Positions 22,315 through 32,374 of a stretch of 64,000 bases of DNA are shown piece after piece (position 1 is the first letter of the stretch; every line of letters starts with the position of its first letter). Below the pieces are notes generated by a model that worked only from the letters and a program-made list of their open reading frames with translations, did no database searches and was not told where the DNA came from. A program made the position numbers and the translations under genes. The stretch comes from Corynebacterium sp. MSK008 (lineage in GTDB: Bacteria > Actinomycetota > Actinomycetes > Mycobacteriales > Mycobacteriaceae), in the NCBI RefSeq assembly GCF_030232585.1, contig NZ_JASPJX010000003.1:124001-188000 (forward strand). The letters are read 5' to 3'.

Positions 22315-23556
22315 GTGGCAGATTCGAAGAGCTCGCCGGAGTCGCCGTGGTCGGTGTCCAAGCTCAACACCTCGGTGAAGGGCTGGATTGAGCGCCTCGG
22401 CTGGCTGTGGATCGAGGGCCAGCTCACCCAGGTCAACACCAAGCCGACGTGGCGGTATTCCTACCTCACCCTGCGCGACACCCAGGAGCAGGCCAGCGTC
22501 CAGCTCACCGCGGAGACCTCGCTGCTCACGGGCATGCAGGTGCCGTTGAACGACGGCGACCGCGTCGTCGTGCTGGGTAAACCATCCTTCTATCCCGGCC
22601 GCGGCACGTTTTCCATGCGCGTGACCGAGATCAGGCACGTCGGCGCAGGCGAGCTGCTGGCGCGCATTGAGGCGCTGCGCAAGCAGCTCGCCTCCGAGGG
22701 CCTGTTCGACCCCGCGCGCAAAAGGGCGCTGCCCTACCTGCCCACGAAGGTCGGCTTGATCACCGGCCGCGGTTCCGCAGCAGAGCGCGACGTGGTCACC
22801 GTGGCGCAAGGCCGCTGGCCCGAGGTGCGCTTCGAGATCATCAACACCCCAGTCCAGGGGCCGACCACCGTGCCCGCGGTGATCGAGGCGCTCGGTGTGC
22901 TCGATGCGGACCCTGAGGTGGACGTGATCATCGTCGCCCGCGGCGGCGGGTCCGTGGAGGATCTTCTTCCGTTTTCGGAGGAGGCGCTGCAGCGTGCCGT
23001 CGTCAAGCTTGGCACCCCTGTGATCTCCGCGATCGGCCACGAGCCGGACAACCCGGTGCTGGACAACGTCGCGGACGTGCGCGCCGCCACCCCCACCGAT
23101 GCGGCCAAGCGCGCAGTCCCCGATGTGGCACAGGAGCGATTGCTTATCGACGAAGCACGTGCCCGCATGGCCGCCGCCCTGCGCGGCTGGGTCCAACGCG
23201 AGCGCGACGGGCTGGCCTCGGTGCGCACGCGCCCCGCGCTCGCTGACCCGATGATGGCCATTACCCACCGCCGCGAGGAGATCGAGCGCGCCACCGCCCT
23301 GATCCGCCGGGACGTGTCGCATTTGCTGCAGCGCGAAGCGCAGCACGTGCGGGGCTTGCGCGCCCAGGTCTCCGCGTTGGGGCCGTCGGCGACGCTCGCC
23401 CGCGGATACGCCGTGGTGCAGGTGCTACCCCGCGACGGCTCCGACGCCGAAGTTGTCACCTCCATCGACCAATCCCCGCCCGGATCGCAGCTGCGCATCC
23501 GCGTCGGCGACGGCTCCATTACCGCCGCCTCCATGTCCACCACACAAGCAGATTAG
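22315..23556 (+). CDS. xseA: Exodeoxyribonuclease VII large subunit
   Basis: Exonuclease VII degrades single-stranded DNA from both ends and is built from one XseA and several XseB chains. The 413-residue protein has an N-terminal OB fold (about 10-110), with a typical [13 protein letters not shown] opening. The catalytic exonuclease domain follows, with [20 protein letters not shown], then [19 protein letters not shown] and ISAIGHEPD, and finally a C-terminal helical arm. GTG at 22315 is chosen because AAGGAG lies seven bases upstream. xseB follows after 12 bases. Confidence 0.96.
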   Translation: MADSKSSPESPWSVSKLNTSVKGWIERLGWLWIEGQLTQVNTKPTWRYSYLTLRDTQEQASVQLTAETSLLTGMQVPLNDGDRVVVLGKPSFYPGRGTFSMRVTEIRHVGAGELLARIEALRKQLASEGLFDPARKRALPYLPTKVGLITGRGSAAERDVVTVAQGRWPEVRFEIINTPVQGPTTVPAVIEALGVLDADPEVDVIIVARGGGSVEDLLPFSEEALQRAVVKLGTPVISAIGHEPDNPVLDNVADVRAATPTDAAKRAVPDVAQERLLIDEARARMAAALRGWVQRERDGLASVRTRPALADPMMAITHRREEIERATALIRRDVSHLLQREAQHVRGLRAQVSALGPSATLARGYAVVQVLPRDGSDAEVVTSIDQSPPGSQLRIRVGDGSITAASMSTTQAD

Positions 23557-23568
23557 GAACACAGAAGC

Positions 23569-23832
23569 ATGACTGAGAACGCTTTCGGCACCGGCCAGGC
23601 CAACGACAACGCGCTGCCGGACCCGGCCACCTTGAGCTACGAGCAGGCCCGCGACGAGCTGGTCGAAACGGTGAAGATCCTCGAGCTGGGCCAGATGAGC
23701 CTGGACGAGTCACTGAAATACTGGGAGCGCGGCGAGGCGCTGGCGAAACGATGCGAGGTGCTCCTCGACGGCGCCTCCCAGCGCGTCGAGGAAGCCATCA
23801 GTTCCCGCCAGCAGCCTGAATCGGAGCAGTAG
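23569..23832 (+). CDS. xseB: Exodeoxyribonuclease VII small subunit
   Basis: XseB wraps around the helical arm of XseA and is needed for activity. The 87-residue protein has the family pattern [18 protein letters not shown], followed by [19 protein letters not shown] and CEVLLDGA. It starts 12 bases after xseA. Its last 35 bases overlap the 3' end of the DUF4245 gene on the other strand, so the two transcripts are antisense at their ends. Confidence 0.95.
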   Translation: MTENAFGTGQANDNALPDPATLSYEQARDELVETVKILELGQMSLDESLKYWERGEALAKRCEVLLDGASQRVEEAISSRQQPESEQ

Positions 23833-24379
23833 CCAGCGCGGTCGAGATCAGCTCCTCGAACTCGCGGGCCTCCCCGGCGCCGGTGAGCACCAGGCGGGCG
23901 TCGCCCGCGTCGACGACCCACAGGTCGCGCACGTCCTTCTCATCGGAGGAGTAGATCTCCACGCTGCGGCCGTCAATGTTTTCGGTGCGCTCCAGGGTGC
24001 GAGGCTTCGCGTCCGCGCCTTCTGCAGCTTCCTTCGCGTCGGCGCCGGTCTGCGTGAGCTGGATGAAGCCGCGGTCCGGGGTGACCCAGCCGACCGTCGG
24101 CGCCGGCTGGCCGCCCAGCATGGAGCGGCGTGCGGAGTTGGTGACCCAGCCTTCCGGCATCTCCGGGTAGCGCACCGGGAAGTCCACGCCGCGCGCCTCC
24201 AAGTCGAGGAAGGTCTCCGCGTCGACCTCCTGAACCGGCCCCTGCTCGGGCGCGCCGGGGTTAAACGAGCACAGCCCGGTCGCGCCGACAGCGACGACCA
24301 TCAGCACGATGATGAGCACGGAGTTGATCGCGATGTCTCGTCCGTCCTGGAAGATGCGGGGTTTTTTGTTGCTAGCCAC
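23798..24379 (-). CDS. DUF4245 domain membrane-anchored protein
   Basis: The 193-residue protein has one N-terminal membrane helix (about 20-40, [17 protein letters not shown]) followed by an extracytoplasmic domain with the DUF4245 pattern ([20 protein letters not shown] and PTVGWVT). Family members lie beside xseAB and glpX throughout Corynebacteriales, and their function is not known. The GTG start at 24379 is preferred over the upstream ATG because it gives the usual length, and a TACTGT box just before it fits a leaderless mRNA. Its tail overlaps xseB by 35 bases. Confidence 0.85.
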   Translation of the reverse strand: MASNKKPRIFQDGRDIAINSVLIIVLMVVAVGATGLCSFNPGAPEQGPVQEVDAETFLDLEARGVDFPVRYPEMPEGWVTNSARRSMLGGQPAPTVGWVTPDRGFIQLTQTGADAKEAAEGADAKPRTLERTENIDGRSVEIYSSDEKDVRDLWVVDAGDARLVLTGAGEAREFEELISTALATAPIQAAGGN

Positions 24380-24501
24380 GCCGAACAGTATGGCATGCGC
24401 CCCCGCTTCCCCCTTAAAGGTGGGAAGAACGGGCAATTGTGCGATTGGTAGTGCCACAATAGAGGGGTCTTTTTGTGATTCATGTTTAGGAAGGCCTCCC
24501 C

Positions 24502-25512
24502 ATGACCGAACAGTCCGATCTTTACCCCGACCGCAATCTCGCGATGGAGCTGGTGCGCGTCACCGAGGCCGCCGCGCTCGCCTCCGGCCGCTGGGTCGGC
24601 CGCGGCCAGAAGAACGAAGGCGACGGTGCCGCCGTCAACGCGATGCGCAAGATGATCAACTCCGTGGAGATGGACGGCGTGATCGTCATCGGCGAGGGCG
24701 AAAAGGATGAGGCCCCGATGCTGTTCAACGGCGAGCAGGTCGGCACCGGCCGCGGCGCCGCCGTGGACATCGCCGTCGACCCAGTCGACGGCACCCGCCT
24801 GATGGCCGAGGGCCGCCCGAACGCGATCTCCGTGATCGCCGCCGCGGACCGTGGCTCGATGTTCAACCCGCAGGACGCGTTCTACATGAACAAGATCGCC
24901 GTCGGCCCAGAGGCGGTCGGCGCGATCGACATCACGAAGTCGACCGCCGAGAACATCAAGTCGGTCGCCGAGGCGAAGGGCGTGCGCCCCGCCGACATCA
25001 CGGTGGTCGTGCTCGATCGTCCGCGCCACAAGCAGCTTGTCGACGACATTCGCGCCGCCGGCGCCAAAGTCCGCTTCATCATGGACGGCGACGTCGCCGG
25101 CGCCATCGCCGCTGCACAGGACACCAGCTCCATCGACATTGCGATGGGTATCGGCGGCACCCCGGAGGGCGTCGTCACGGCGTGCGCTCTGAAGTGCCTG
25201 GGCGGCGAGATCCAGGGCATGCTCGCCCCGCAAGGCGACGAGGAGCGCGAGAAGGTCCTCGCCGCCGGTCACGACCTGGACCGCGTGTTGGGTATCAACG
25301 ACCTGGTCACCTCCGACAACTGCTACTTCGCCGCCACCGGCGTGACCAACGGCGACATGTTGCGTGGCGTGACCTACCGCAAGTCCGGTGCCACCACCCG
25401 CTCGCTGGTGATGCGCTCGAAGTCCGGCACCGTGCGCTTCATTGAGTCCCAGCACCAGCTGACCAAGCTGCAGGACTACTCCGTGGTGGACTACACCGAG
25501 CCGGAGAACTAG
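24502..25512 (+). CDS. glpX: Class II fructose-1,6-bisphosphatase GlpX
   Basis: GlpX removes the 1-phosphate of fructose-1,6-bisphosphate and is the gluconeogenic FBPase of corynebacteria. The 336-residue protein carries the family metal and substrate motifs: [15 protein letters not shown] (about 70-84), [16 protein letters not shown] (about 97-112) and the G-I-G-G-T-P-E-G-V loop (about 215-223). The ATG at 24502 is preceded by AGGAAGG. It is divergent from the DUF4245 gene and convergent with the CPBP protease gene, only eight bases apart. Confidence 0.96.
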   Translation: MTEQSDLYPDRNLAMELVRVTEAAALASGRWVGRGQKNEGDGAAVNAMRKMINSVEMDGVIVIGEGEKDEAPMLFNGEQVGTGRGAAVDIAVDPVDGTRLMAEGRPNAISVIAAADRGSMFNPQDAFYMNKIAVGPEAVGAIDITKSTAENIKSVAEAKGVRPADITVVVLDRPRHKQLVDDIRAAGAKVRFIMDGDVAGAIAAAQDTSSIDIAMGIGGTPEGVVTACALKCLGGEIQGMLAPQGDEEREKVLAAGHDLDRVLGINDLVTSDNCYFAATGVTNGDMLRGVTYRKSGATTRSLVMRSKSGTVRFIESQHQLTKLQDYSVVDYTEPEN

Positions 25513-25520
25513 GCCGCAGC

Positions 25521-26213
25521 CTAAAGCAACGCGCCGATCAGCGCCGCGCTGGCCAGCAGGTTGTTCACCACGTGCACGATGTAGCTGGCGGTGATGGTGC
25601 CGTGGAAGCGTGCCACCAGCGCTAGGCCAATGCCGGCGAAGAAGGTGAACACGATCGCCGGCGGCGCGATGTGGGCCGCCCCGAAAATCGCCGCGGTGGC
25701 CAGCACGCTCGCCGCCGCGGGCATCAGCGTGTCGAAGTAGTTCATGAGGACGCGGCGGAACACGATCTCCTCAATGAACGGCCCGATGAGCAGGTAGCCC
25801 ACCAGCAAAAGCAGCACTGGCGCGGCGCTGTCCAAGTCCCGGGCGAGGGTCTCGCTGGCGGAGTCGCCGCGGGGCTCAAGTCCGAACAGCGGCGCGACAA
25901 CCGACGTCGCTGCCGCAGAGCCGAGCACCACCGCCGGAGCCTGCCACAGCAGGTGCCAGCCCCGGCGCCCGAGCCGGGAGAAGCCGAGCTCGAGCCCGCG
26001 GTGCCGCATGTAGCGCACGAGCAGCACCGTCGGCACCGCCAACGCGACCAACACGGCAACCGGCAGCACCGTCAGCGCCACAGTCCGGGACACACCGGCG
26101 CGCACCAAAACCAGCCCCTGGCCGAGGAGCAGAACGTACATCGCCCCCATCGCGGCGGCCGCAACTCCCGCGTCCCTCAAAGTGGGGGTCTCCATGGCCT
26201 GCGGTTCGGGCAT
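25521..26213 (-). CDS. CPBP family intramembrane metalloprotease
   Basis: The 230-residue polytopic protein has about seven membrane helices. It contains the CPBP (Abi/Rce1-like) motifs EEIVFRR (about residue 148) and a downstream FGAAHIAPPA segment with the conserved His; the first motif's Glu pair and the His form the active site. GAGGAG lies five bases before the ATG. Members of this family act in prenyl-protein processing in eukaryotes and in bacteriocin immunity or unknown roles in bacteria. The gene is divergent from fumC. Confidence 0.85.
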   Translation of the reverse strand: MPEPQAMETPTLRDAGVAAAAMGAMYVLLLGQGLVLVRAGVSRTVALTVLPVAVLVALAVPTVLLVRYMRHRGLELGFSRLGRRGWHLLWQAPAVVLGSAAATSVVAPLFGLEPRGDSASETLARDLDSAAPVLLLLVGYLLIGPFIEEIVFRRVLMNYFDTLMPAAASVLATAAIFGAAHIAPPAIVFTFFAGIGLALVARFHGTITASYIVHVVNNLLASAALIGALL

Positions 26214-26316
26214 TTCGTCTCCTCGTCATGTCCGGTTGGTGCATAATCGTGCTGTGGAAAGGCACGCGCGCACTCTACCGCGCGCGGCGTGCACGCGACA
26301 GAAGTAAAGGACAATA

Positions 26317-27717
26317 ATGGCTGATCAGGAATACCGCATCGAACACGACACGATGGGCGAGGTCAAGGTGCCCGTGGACGCTCTCTGGCGCGCCCAGACG
26401 CAGCGCGCTGTGGAGAACTTCCCCATCTCCGGCCGCGGCCTGGAGTCCCAGCAGATCCGCGCGCTCGGCCTGCTCAAGGCCGCGTGCGCGCAGGTGAACA
26501 AGGACCTGGGCAACCTGGACGCCGAGAAAGCCGACGCCATCATCGCCGCGGCGAAGGAGATCGCGGACGGCCAGCACGACGATCAGTTCCCCATTGATGT
26601 GTTCCAGACCGGCTCCGGCACGTCGTCCAACATGAACACCAACGAGGTCATCGCCTCCATCGCGAAGGCCAACGGCGTTGAGGTTCACCCGAACGACCAC
26701 GTGAACATGGGCCAGTCCTCCAACGACACCTTCCCCACCGCCACCCACGTCGCCGCCACCGAGGCCGCGGCCAGCGACCTGATCCCGGCGCTGAAGGTGC
26801 TGCAGGAGTCCCTTGAGAAGAAGGCCACCGAGTGGCACGAGGTGGTCAAGTCCGGCCGCACCCACCTCATGGACGCCACCCCGGTGACCCTGGGTCAGGA
26901 GTTCTCCGGCTACGCGCGCCAGATCGAGCTCGGCGTCGCACGCGTCGAGGCCACCCTGGAACGCCTGGGCGAGCTCGCCATCGGCGGCACCGCCGTGGGC
27001 ACCGGCATCAACACCCCGGCGGAGTTCGGTGGCAAGGTCACCGAGGAGCTGGTCAAGCTCACCGGTGTTGAGCAGCTGTCCGAGGCGAAGAACCACTTCG
27101 AGGCGCAGGCCAACCGCGACGGCCTGGTGGAGTTCTCCGGCGCGATGCGCTCCGTGGCTGTGTCCCTGTACAAGATCGCCAACGACATCCGCCTGATGGG
27201 CTCCGGCCCGCTGGCCGGCTTCGGCGAGATCCACCTGCCGGACCTGCAGCCAGGTTCCTCCATCATGCCGGGTAAGGTCAACCCGGTGCTGTGCGAGACC
27301 GCAACCCAGGTCTCCGCGCAGGTCATCGGCAACGACGTGGCTGTCGCGTTCGGCGGCACCCAGGGCCAGTTCGAACTCAACGTGTTCATCCCGATGATGG
27401 CGCGCAACGTCCTCGAGTCCTCCCGCCTGCTGGCGAACACGGCACGCCAGTTCGCCACCAAGCTTGTGGACGGCATCGAGCCCAACGAAGAGCGCATGCG
27501 CACCCTGGCCGAGTCTTCCCCGTCGATCGTGACCCCGCTGAACTCCGCGATCGGCTACGAAAACGCAGCCAAGATTGCCAAGCACGCGGTCAAGGAGGGC
27601 ATCACCATCCGCCAGGCCACCATCGACCTCGGCTTCGTGGACGGCGAGAAGCTCACCGAGGAGGAGCTGGACAAGCGCCTCGACGTGCTGTCCATGGCCA
27701 ATACGGACCGCAACTAG
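26317..27717 (+). CDS. fumC: Class II fumarate hydratase
   Basis: FumC interconverts fumarate and malate in the TCA cycle. The 466-residue protein has the class II signature [12 protein letters not shown] (about residues 312-323) with the mobile catalytic loop. It also has [27 protein letters not shown] and a [17 protein letters not shown] segment, all characteristic of fumarases rather than aspartases. AAAGGAC precedes the ATG. A strong terminator follows the stop codon. A very long open frame on the opposite strand is a composition artefact. Confidence 0.97.
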   Translation: MADQEYRIEHDTMGEVKVPVDALWRAQTQRAVENFPISGRGLESQQIRALGLLKAACAQVNKDLGNLDAEKADAIIAAAKEIADGQHDDQFPIDVFQTGSGTSSNMNTNEVIASIAKANGVEVHPNDHVNMGQSSNDTFPTATHVAATEAAASDLIPALKVLQESLEKKATEWHEVVKSGRTHLMDATPVTLGQEFSGYARQIELGVARVEATLERLGELAIGGTAVGTGINTPAEFGGKVTEELVKLTGVEQLSEAKNHFEAQANRDGLVEFSGAMRSVAVSLYKIANDIRLMGSGPLAGFGEIHLPDLQPGSSIMPGKVNPVLCETATQVSAQVIGNDVAVAFGGTQGQFELNVFIPMMARNVLESSRLLANTARQFATKLVDGIEPNEERMRTLAESSPSIVTPLNSAIGYENAAKIAKHAVKEGITIRQATIDLGFVDGEKLTEEELDKRLDVLSMANTDRN

Positions 27718-27732
27718 CACCTCACTAGAATC

Positions 27733-27770
27733 AGCCCCCAGCACATCAACCAACTTGCTGGGGGCTTTTT
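27733..27770 (+). terminator. fumC terminator overlapping the next gene's ribosome-binding site
   Basis: AGCCCCCAGCA pairs with TGCTGGGGGCT and is followed by TTTTT (27766-27770). The next ATG is at 27772, and the only Shine-Dalgarno-like sequence for it is the GGGGG in the right arm of this stem. Confidence 0.88.
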
Positions 27771-27771
27771 C

Positions 27772-28272
27772 ATGCCTGATTCTTTCTCCGAGCTGCGCAC
27801 CGCGGGCGGCCCGAACAAGCCGTGGGTCGTCGGTGGGGTGCTCGCGCTCATCGTCGCCATCATCGGCGTCGCGCTCGCGGCGGCCTACTGGTACGCCAAC
27901 CCGCGCCCCGAACCGGTCAACGAGGTTCCCGAAACGGTCACTGTCACCGCGCAGCCGCAGCTTATCGACGATCCTTCGGCCCCCACCGGCACCTACACCG
28001 GAACGCTGAACAGCTTGGAAGACGATGCGAAGGTCAAGGCGTGGCCCGCGGTAGCGACCTTCGGCGGCGGCACCGCATCGGTGACCTACCCCCTGACCGG
28101 CTGCACGGCGCTGATCGGTGGAGGTGGCGAATCGATCCCGTTGACGAAGGCCTGTAATGACGGGCAGGGCCGTTGGGACGTCGAGAAGCAGGCGCCCGGC
28201 GTTGTGAAGCTGACCTACTCCGAGAATGACAATGCCCTGGTAGAAGGCGAGCTTTCCGCGGGCTTGCCTTAA
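27772..28272 (+). CDS. Membrane-anchored hypothetical protein
   Basis: The 166-residue protein has one membrane helix near its N-terminus (about 19-42, VVGGVLALIVAIIGVALAAAY). A Pro/Thr/Val-rich linker and an extracytoplasmic domain of about 100 residues follow, with two cysteines (GCTAL and KACND) that may form a disulfide. I recognise no family. It starts immediately after the fumC terminator and ends three bases before the operator of the tetR gene. Its expression must depend on read-through or on a promoter within fumC. Confidence 0.7.
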   Translation: MPDSFSELRTAGGPNKPWVVGGVLALIVAIIGVALAAAYWYANPRPEPVNEVPETVTVTAQPQLIDDPSAPTGTYTGTLNSLEDDAKVKAWPAVATFGGGTASVTYPLTGCTALIGGGGESIPLTKACNDGQGRWDVEKQAPGVVKLTYSENDNALVEGELSAGLP

Positions 28273-28304
28273 TGTGCACCGGGTGTAATATTGCACCCCG
28301 TGCA
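28264..28304 (+). promoter_or_regulatory. tetR promoter and self-operator at a leaderless start
   Basis: TTGCCT (28264-28269) and TAATAT (28286-28291), spaced 16 bases, form a promoter. Half-sites TGCACCGGGTG (28275-28285) and CACCCCGTGCA (28294-28304) form an inverted repeat with one mismatch that brackets the -10 box. The GTG start at 28300 lies inside the right half-site, where transcription should begin, so the mRNA is probably leaderless and self-repressed. Confidence 0.65.
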
Positions 28305-28908
28305 AAATAAGGGAATCAGGGAGCAGAAGCGGCGCGAGACGCTGCAACGCATCCGCGACGAGGCCGCGAAACTTGTCCGCGCGCACGGTTACGACAACGT
28401 CACCGTCGACGACATCTGCGGCGCCGCGAGCATTTCCCGGCGCACGTTTTTCAACTACGTCGACTCCAAGGACGAGGCGATCTTGGGCTCGTTCCCCTTC
28501 GCCTTCAGCGAGGACGCGCTCGCCGCGATCCGCAATACGCCGAGCGACAACGTGCTCGAACTTGTCATCCGCTCCGTCGAGGTAGAACCGGGGCGCTTCG
28601 ACGGGCCGGCCGCGAAATGCCGGCGCGAGCTCTTGGAGAACAACCCGGGGCTGATGCACGCCGAAGCCGCCCGCAAACGCGGCTTCCTCACCGAGGTAGG
28701 CCGCGCGGTCTACGCCCACTTCGAGCGCTTCCCCGGCGACCGCAGACATGCCGGGACGCTGGAGGATGAGACGCAAATCATCGTGGTCCTCTTCCAGGGC
28801 GCGGTGAGCCGCTACCTGTGGCACCCTCCGGAGGGCACCGACCCCGTCGAGCAACTGCTAGCTAACGCACACGATCTTTCTACTTACGCAAAGGAGATGA
28901 CATGGTAG
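28300..28908 (+). CDS. TetR family transcriptional regulator of the adjacent efflux gene
   Basis: The 202-residue protein has a TetR N-terminal helix-turn-helix (about residues 8-55, [20 protein letters not shown] followed by [21 protein letters not shown]) and a helical ligand domain. GTG at 28300 is chosen because it coincides with the predicted transcription start. Its stop codon overlaps the start of the DHA2 transporter gene, which has its own AAGGAG, so the two are one operon. By the usual logic it represses itself and the pump until a substrate binds; the ligand is unknown. Confidence 0.9.
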   Translation: MQNKGIREQKRRETLQRIRDEAAKLVRAHGYDNVTVDDICGAASISRRTFFNYVDSKDEAILGSFPFAFSEDALAAIRNTPSDNVLELVIRSVEVEPGRFDGPAAKCRRELLENNPGLMHAEAARKRGFLTEVGRAVYAHFERFPGDRRHAGTLEDETQIIVVLFQGAVSRYLWHPPEGTDPVEQLLANAHDLSTYAKEMTW

Positions 28909-30461
28909 AAAACCGCGCGGACAACCATCCGCTTCAAGCCACCGCGCCAAATGTGGGGCTGGTGTTCTCGGCCTTGCTGCTGACCATGCTGATGAGCTCG
29001 CTGGGGCAGATGATCTTCGCCACCGCCCTGCCCACCATCGTCGGCGAGCTCGGCGGCGTGGACCACATGAGCTGGGTTATCTCGGCGTTTCTGGTCACCA
29101 TGACCATCGCCATGCCGGTCAACGGCAAACTCGGCGACATCCTGGGCCGCAAGTGGCTCTACATCACCGGCATCGGCCTGTTCGTGGTCGGTTCCACCAT
29201 CGGCGGCTTCGCCCACACCATGGAGCTGTTGATCATCGGCCGCGCCGTGCAAGGCCTCGGCGCGGGCGGGATGATGGTGAACTCGCAGTCCATCATCGCC
29301 GAAGTGGTTCCTGCACGCGAGCGCGGCAAGTACATGGGTGTCATGGGCGCCGTGTTCGGCGTGTCGTCGGTGCTGGGTCCTGTGCTCGGCGGCTGGTTCA
29401 CCGACGGCCCCGGCTGGCGCTGGGCGCTGTGGATGAACATCCCGCTGGGCATTTTGGCCATGAGCGTGTGCGCGGCCGTGCTGCGCCTGCGCCGCGGCTC
29501 CGCCAAGGGCATGCACTACGACTACCTGGGCACCACGCTGATGGTGGTGGCCACCACCTCGCTGATCCTCACCACCACGTGGGGCGGCACCCAGTATGAG
29601 TGGACCTCCCCCACCATCATCGCCACCTCGCTCATCGCGTTTGTTGCCGCCGTGACGTTCGTGTTCGTGGAGCTGCGGGCGACCAACCCGCTGATCCCGA
29701 TGGACCTGTTCAAAAACCGCAACATGGTCCTGACCACCCTGGCAGGCACCGTGCTCGGCTTGGCCATGACCAGCGGGCTGGCGTACCTGCCCACCTACCT
29801 GCAGATGGTCCACCAGCTCACCCCCACCGAGGCGGGGCTGATGATGCTGCCGATGGTCATCGGCATGCTCGTCACCGGCATGACGGTCGGCTTCATCATC
29901 TCCAAGACCGGCCGTTACAAGATCTACCCGCTGGTTGGCATGCTCGTGACTACCCTGGGGCTGTTCCTGTTCTCGCGCCTGGAGGTCACCACGTCGCTGA
30001 CCAGGCTGGGCGTCTACATGTTCATCTTCGGCTTCGGCCTCGGCCTGGTCATGCAGGTGCTGGTGCTGATCGTGCAGAACTCGTTCCCGCTCAAGCACGT
30101 GGGAACCGCAACGTCCACGAACAACTTCTTCCGTCAGATCGGCTCGTCGATAGGCGCGTCGCTTTCGGGCTCGCTGTTCATCCACAACATGCGCGACAAC
30201 TTGGAGCAGCGCCTGCCGGAGGCGCTGGCGAAGCTGGGTCCGGAGGGTGAGGCGTACGCGGCGAAGTTCCAAGACGGCGGGGCCAACAGCCTCACCCCCG
30301 GCGGGGTCGCCCAACTGCCCGATCCTTTAAGAGAGGCGGTGCTGAGCAGCTACAACGACGGTCTTACCCCCGTGTTCCTGCTCATGGTGCCGCTGGCAAT
30401 CATCGCTTTTGTCCTCCTGCTTCCGGTGCGCGAGGAGGCCCTCAAGGAGGACCTGAGCTAG
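28902..30461 (+). CDS. DHA2 family (EmrB/QacA-type) drug:proton antiporter
   Basis: The 519-residue protein has about 14 membrane helices, the layout of DHA2 major-facilitator exporters. Visible motifs are the antiporter motif around [13 protein letters not shown] (motif A) and [18 protein letters not shown] (motif C), specific to antiporters. It starts inside the tetR stop region, with AAGGAG six bases before the ATG, and is probably repressed by that TetR protein. Likely substrates are cationic or amphipathic drugs, but sequence alone does not tell. Confidence 0.92.
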   Translation: MVENRADNHPLQATAPNVGLVFSALLLTMLMSSLGQMIFATALPTIVGELGGVDHMSWVISAFLVTMTIAMPVNGKLGDILGRKWLYITGIGLFVVGSTIGGFAHTMELLIIGRAVQGLGAGGMMVNSQSIIAEVVPARERGKYMGVMGAVFGVSSVLGPVLGGWFTDGPGWRWALWMNIPLGILAMSVCAAVLRLRRGSAKGMHYDYLGTTLMVVATTSLILTTTWGGTQYEWTSPTIIATSLIAFVAAVTFVFVELRATNPLIPMDLFKNRNMVLTTLAGTVLGLAMTSGLAYLPTYLQMVHQLTPTEAGLMMLPMVIGMLVTGMTVGFIISKTGRYKIYPLVGMLVTTLGLFLFSRLEVTTSLTRLGVYMFIFGFGLGLVMQVLVLIVQNSFPLKHVGTATSTNNFFRQIGSSIGASLSGSLFIHNMRDNLEQRLPEALAKLGPEGEAYAAKFQDGGANSLTPGGVAQLPDPLREAVLSSYNDGLTPVFLLMVPLAIIAFVLLLPVREEALKEDLS

Positions 30462-30478
30462 CAGCGTCCCCCCCGGCG

Positions 30479-31009
30479 CTACTGCTCGCGCGACATTGGC
30501 AGAATCAACTCCCAAATGTCGCAGTCGCGCCACTCACCCTGGCGCTCGCCGTAAGCCATCCGCGCCATGTTGTGGAACGTGCCGACCTTTTCAAATCCGC
30601 GGGACTTGTGCAGACCCGCGGATCCCTCATTTTCGGGGAAGATCCAGGAGTGAATCGACCACTTGTGCAGGCTGATACAGGTCTGGATCAGGTGGTCCAA
30701 CAAGGCTCCCGCGACGCCGCGACCGCGAGCGTCGGGGTGGGTGTAGATCGAATCCTCCACCACGCCGTGGAACACGCTTCGGGACGATGCCTTCGCAGCA
30801 CCCACCCAGCCGAGCACCTTGTCGCCGTCGTCCGCGTCGACCGCCACGAAGACGGTCTCCATAATCTTCTTGCGGGAGAATTGCTCCCAGTTCTGCCCCT
30901 TGGTTTCCCAGGAGGCGTTGCCTGTCTGTAGCCCCATCTCGTAGATGGCTCTTACCTGCGGATAGTCTTCCGGTCGGATGGGCCGGATGGCAAAGTCCGA
31001 TTTTTGCAT
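30479..31009 (-). CDS. GNAT family N-acetyltransferase, phosphinothricin acetyltransferase-like
   Basis: The 176-residue protein has the GNAT fold: an N-terminal AIRPIRPEDYPQVRAIYEMG strand-helix, an acceptor region (NASWETKGQNWEQF) and the acetyl-CoA loop HPDARGRGVAGALLDHLI (R/Q-x-x-G-x-G/A). The order and the T-G-N-A-S-W-E segment resemble phosphinothricin/methionine-sulfone acetyltransferases. The start may be at 31009 or nine bases earlier at 31018. Its substrate in the cell is unknown. It is convergent with the DHA2 pump. Confidence 0.85.
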   Translation of the reverse strand: MQKSDFAIRPIRPEDYPQVRAIYEMGLQTGNASWETKGQNWEQFSRKKIMETVFVAVDADDGDKVLGWVGAAKASSRSVFHGVVEDSIYTHPDARGRGVAGALLDHLIQTCISLHKWSIHSWIFPENEGSAGLHKSRGFEKVGTFHNMARMAYGERQGEWRDCDIWELILPMSREQ

Positions 31010-31066
31010 GCGCCCCATTGTCCAGATTCGCCCCAGGGCGCGCAAACGTGGGTGAAACAACGCAAA

Positions 31067-31096
31067 AGCGCCACCCAGCCGAAGCCGGGTGGCGCT
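31067..31096 (-). terminator. Terminator of the LGFP lipoprotein gene
   Basis: AGCGCCACCC (31067-31076) pairs with GGGTGGCGCT (31087-31096); on the minus strand a TTTTGCGTT run follows. Confidence 0.85.
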
Positions 31097-31135
31097 TGGA
31101 ATCAGGCGAGGTTAACCCCGATTCGATGGACCGAT

Positions 31136-31717
31136 TTACTTCTCGGTCACGATTGCGGTGAAGGCATCCTCGGTGCCGCCGCGGGTCCACTCGATGGTGC
31201 CGTTCTCAAACTCCTGGGTCCAGCCCGACTGGTCGGCGTTCTCGGTCTCCGGTGCGACCGGGAAGCCCAGCTTCTGGTCCAGGCGGACATCAGTCATCCA
31301 CTCGTTAGCGATCTGGCCCCAGGTCGGAGCACCACCGGTGTTCTCGTTCCAGGTGATGTAGTGCTCGTTGTCGTAGGTGACGATCCAGCCGCCGTCGGTC
31401 TCCTCAACCGCCATCGGCTCGCCCCACTCCGGCTGAGCGTACTCGTCCATAGCGGCCTTCACACCTGCCGGAACCATCGCGGTTGCGCCGTCGGCGGTGG
31501 TGATCTCCTCGGTAGCCTCAGCGTCGCCAGCAGCAGCGGCGTCGGTGTTATCCGCGGTCTCGCCAGCGGTCTCGGTGGCAACCTCGGTCTCGGTAGCGGT
31601 CTCGGAGACAACCTCGGTGGAGGTCGGCTCGCCCTCGCCGTCGTTGGAGCAAGCAACCAGGCCGGTTGCGCCAAGGGTCAGGGCAGCTGCGGAAGCGACG
31701 ATCTTACGGGAAAACAT
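31136..31717 (-). CDS. Secreted lipoprotein with LGFP repeat
   Basis: The 193-residue protein has a lipoprotein signal peptide ending in the lipobox GLVAC, then a Thr/Glu/Ala-rich linker (about 25-75). The C-terminal domain contains LGFPVAPE, the LGFP motif seen in corynebacterial cell-wall proteins such as mycolyltransferases. ATG at 31717 is favoured because AAAGG lies eight bases upstream. It is probably anchored in the cytoplasmic membrane and reaches into the wall. A strong terminator follows the gene. Confidence 0.85.
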   Translation of the reverse strand: MFSRKIVASAAALTLGATGLVACSNDGEGEPTSTEVVSETATETEVATETAGETADNTDAAAAGDAEATEEITTADGATAMVPAGVKAAMDEYAQPEWGEPMAVEETDGGWIVTYDNEHYITWNENTGGAPTWGQIANEWMTDVRLDQKLGFPVAPETENADQSGWTQEFENGTIEWTRGGTEDAFTAIVTEK

Positions 31718-31770
31718 AATCATTACCTTTCATTCTTGAAATAAGTGCGCCGTCCATTATGAACTTTGCG

Positions 31771-32349
31771 TTAACGTCGAGTCCGCTTTGCACCCGATCG
31801 GGGGTGCGCATTTCCGCGTGAAGAACGCACCGTGCGCCCTTTGGTCACGCCGACAAAGTCCTGCACAGCGTCCGAATCGTCCGCCTTGCGCCACACGAGC
31901 GCGATCTGGGTCGCCGGCTCCTCGCCCACAAGGGGTAACGCTTTGATCTGTTTGCGCGCGAGGTTCTTCAACAACGGCAGCGGCGCGTAGGCCACGCCGA
32001 CGTTTGCGGCGACGACTTGGAGGGCGGACCGGAGGTCGTCGATAGGCGATGGCCCGTCAAAGTTCACAATCTCCTCCGCGAGGTCTTCGCGGGTGACCTC
32101 ACCCACCTCCGCGTAGACGGAATCCTTCGGCACTGCGACGCCAGCGGCCTCCTCGTAGAGGCGCACCACGTGGTGCTCGTCGGTGACGCGCTCGTCCGGT
32201 AGCCGCACCAGCGCCGCAGTCGCTTGCTTGCCGACGAGCACGAACGGATCATCCGACGGCACCGCCTCAAGGCGACTTCCAGTGAGTTCTTCGTATCGGC
32301 GGAACCACTTCCCCGGCTCAGTGCCGGTGGCGAAGGCAATGGTGAGCAT
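31771..32349 (-). CDS. LysR-type substrate-binding domain protein without HTH
   Basis: The 192-residue protein matches the periplasmic-binding-like effector domain of LysR regulators (LTIAFATGTEPGKWFRRYEE near the start, LVGKQATAALVRLP, a hinge, and AANVGVAYAPLPLL), but the N-terminal helix-turn-helix is missing. It ends in a very basic tail (SSRGNAHPRSGAKRTRR) that could contact nucleic acid. It is divergent from the DUF5997 gene with about 25 bases between starts, a pairing seen in other actinobacteria. It may be a co-regulator. An upstream in-frame ATG at 32376 would overlap the divergent gene and is less likely. Confidence 0.75.
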   Translation of the reverse strand: MLTIAFATGTEPGKWFRRYEELTGSRLEAVPSDDPFVLVGKQATAALVRLPDERVTDEHHVVRLYEEAAGVAVPKDSVYAEVGEVTREDLAEEIVNFDGPSPIDDLRSALQVVAANVGVAYAPLPLLKNLARKQIKALPLVGEEPATQIALVWRKADDSDAVQDFVGVTKGRTVRSSRGNAHPRSGAKRTRR

Positions 32350-32374
32350 GTCGCTCAATGCTACCGTTTTGACC

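Noticed and set aside
24301..25455. 384-codon minus-strand frame opposite glpX
   Set aside because: Composition shadow of glpX: His/Gly/Val-rich and without motifs. The same applies to long frames opposite fumC, glyA, the phytase-like gene, glmU, prsA and the amino-acid permease.
26275..28854. 859-codon open frame on the minus strand
   Set aside because: It is exactly opposite fumC and tetR, which have clear family motifs. Long antisense frames are expected in high-G+C DNA.
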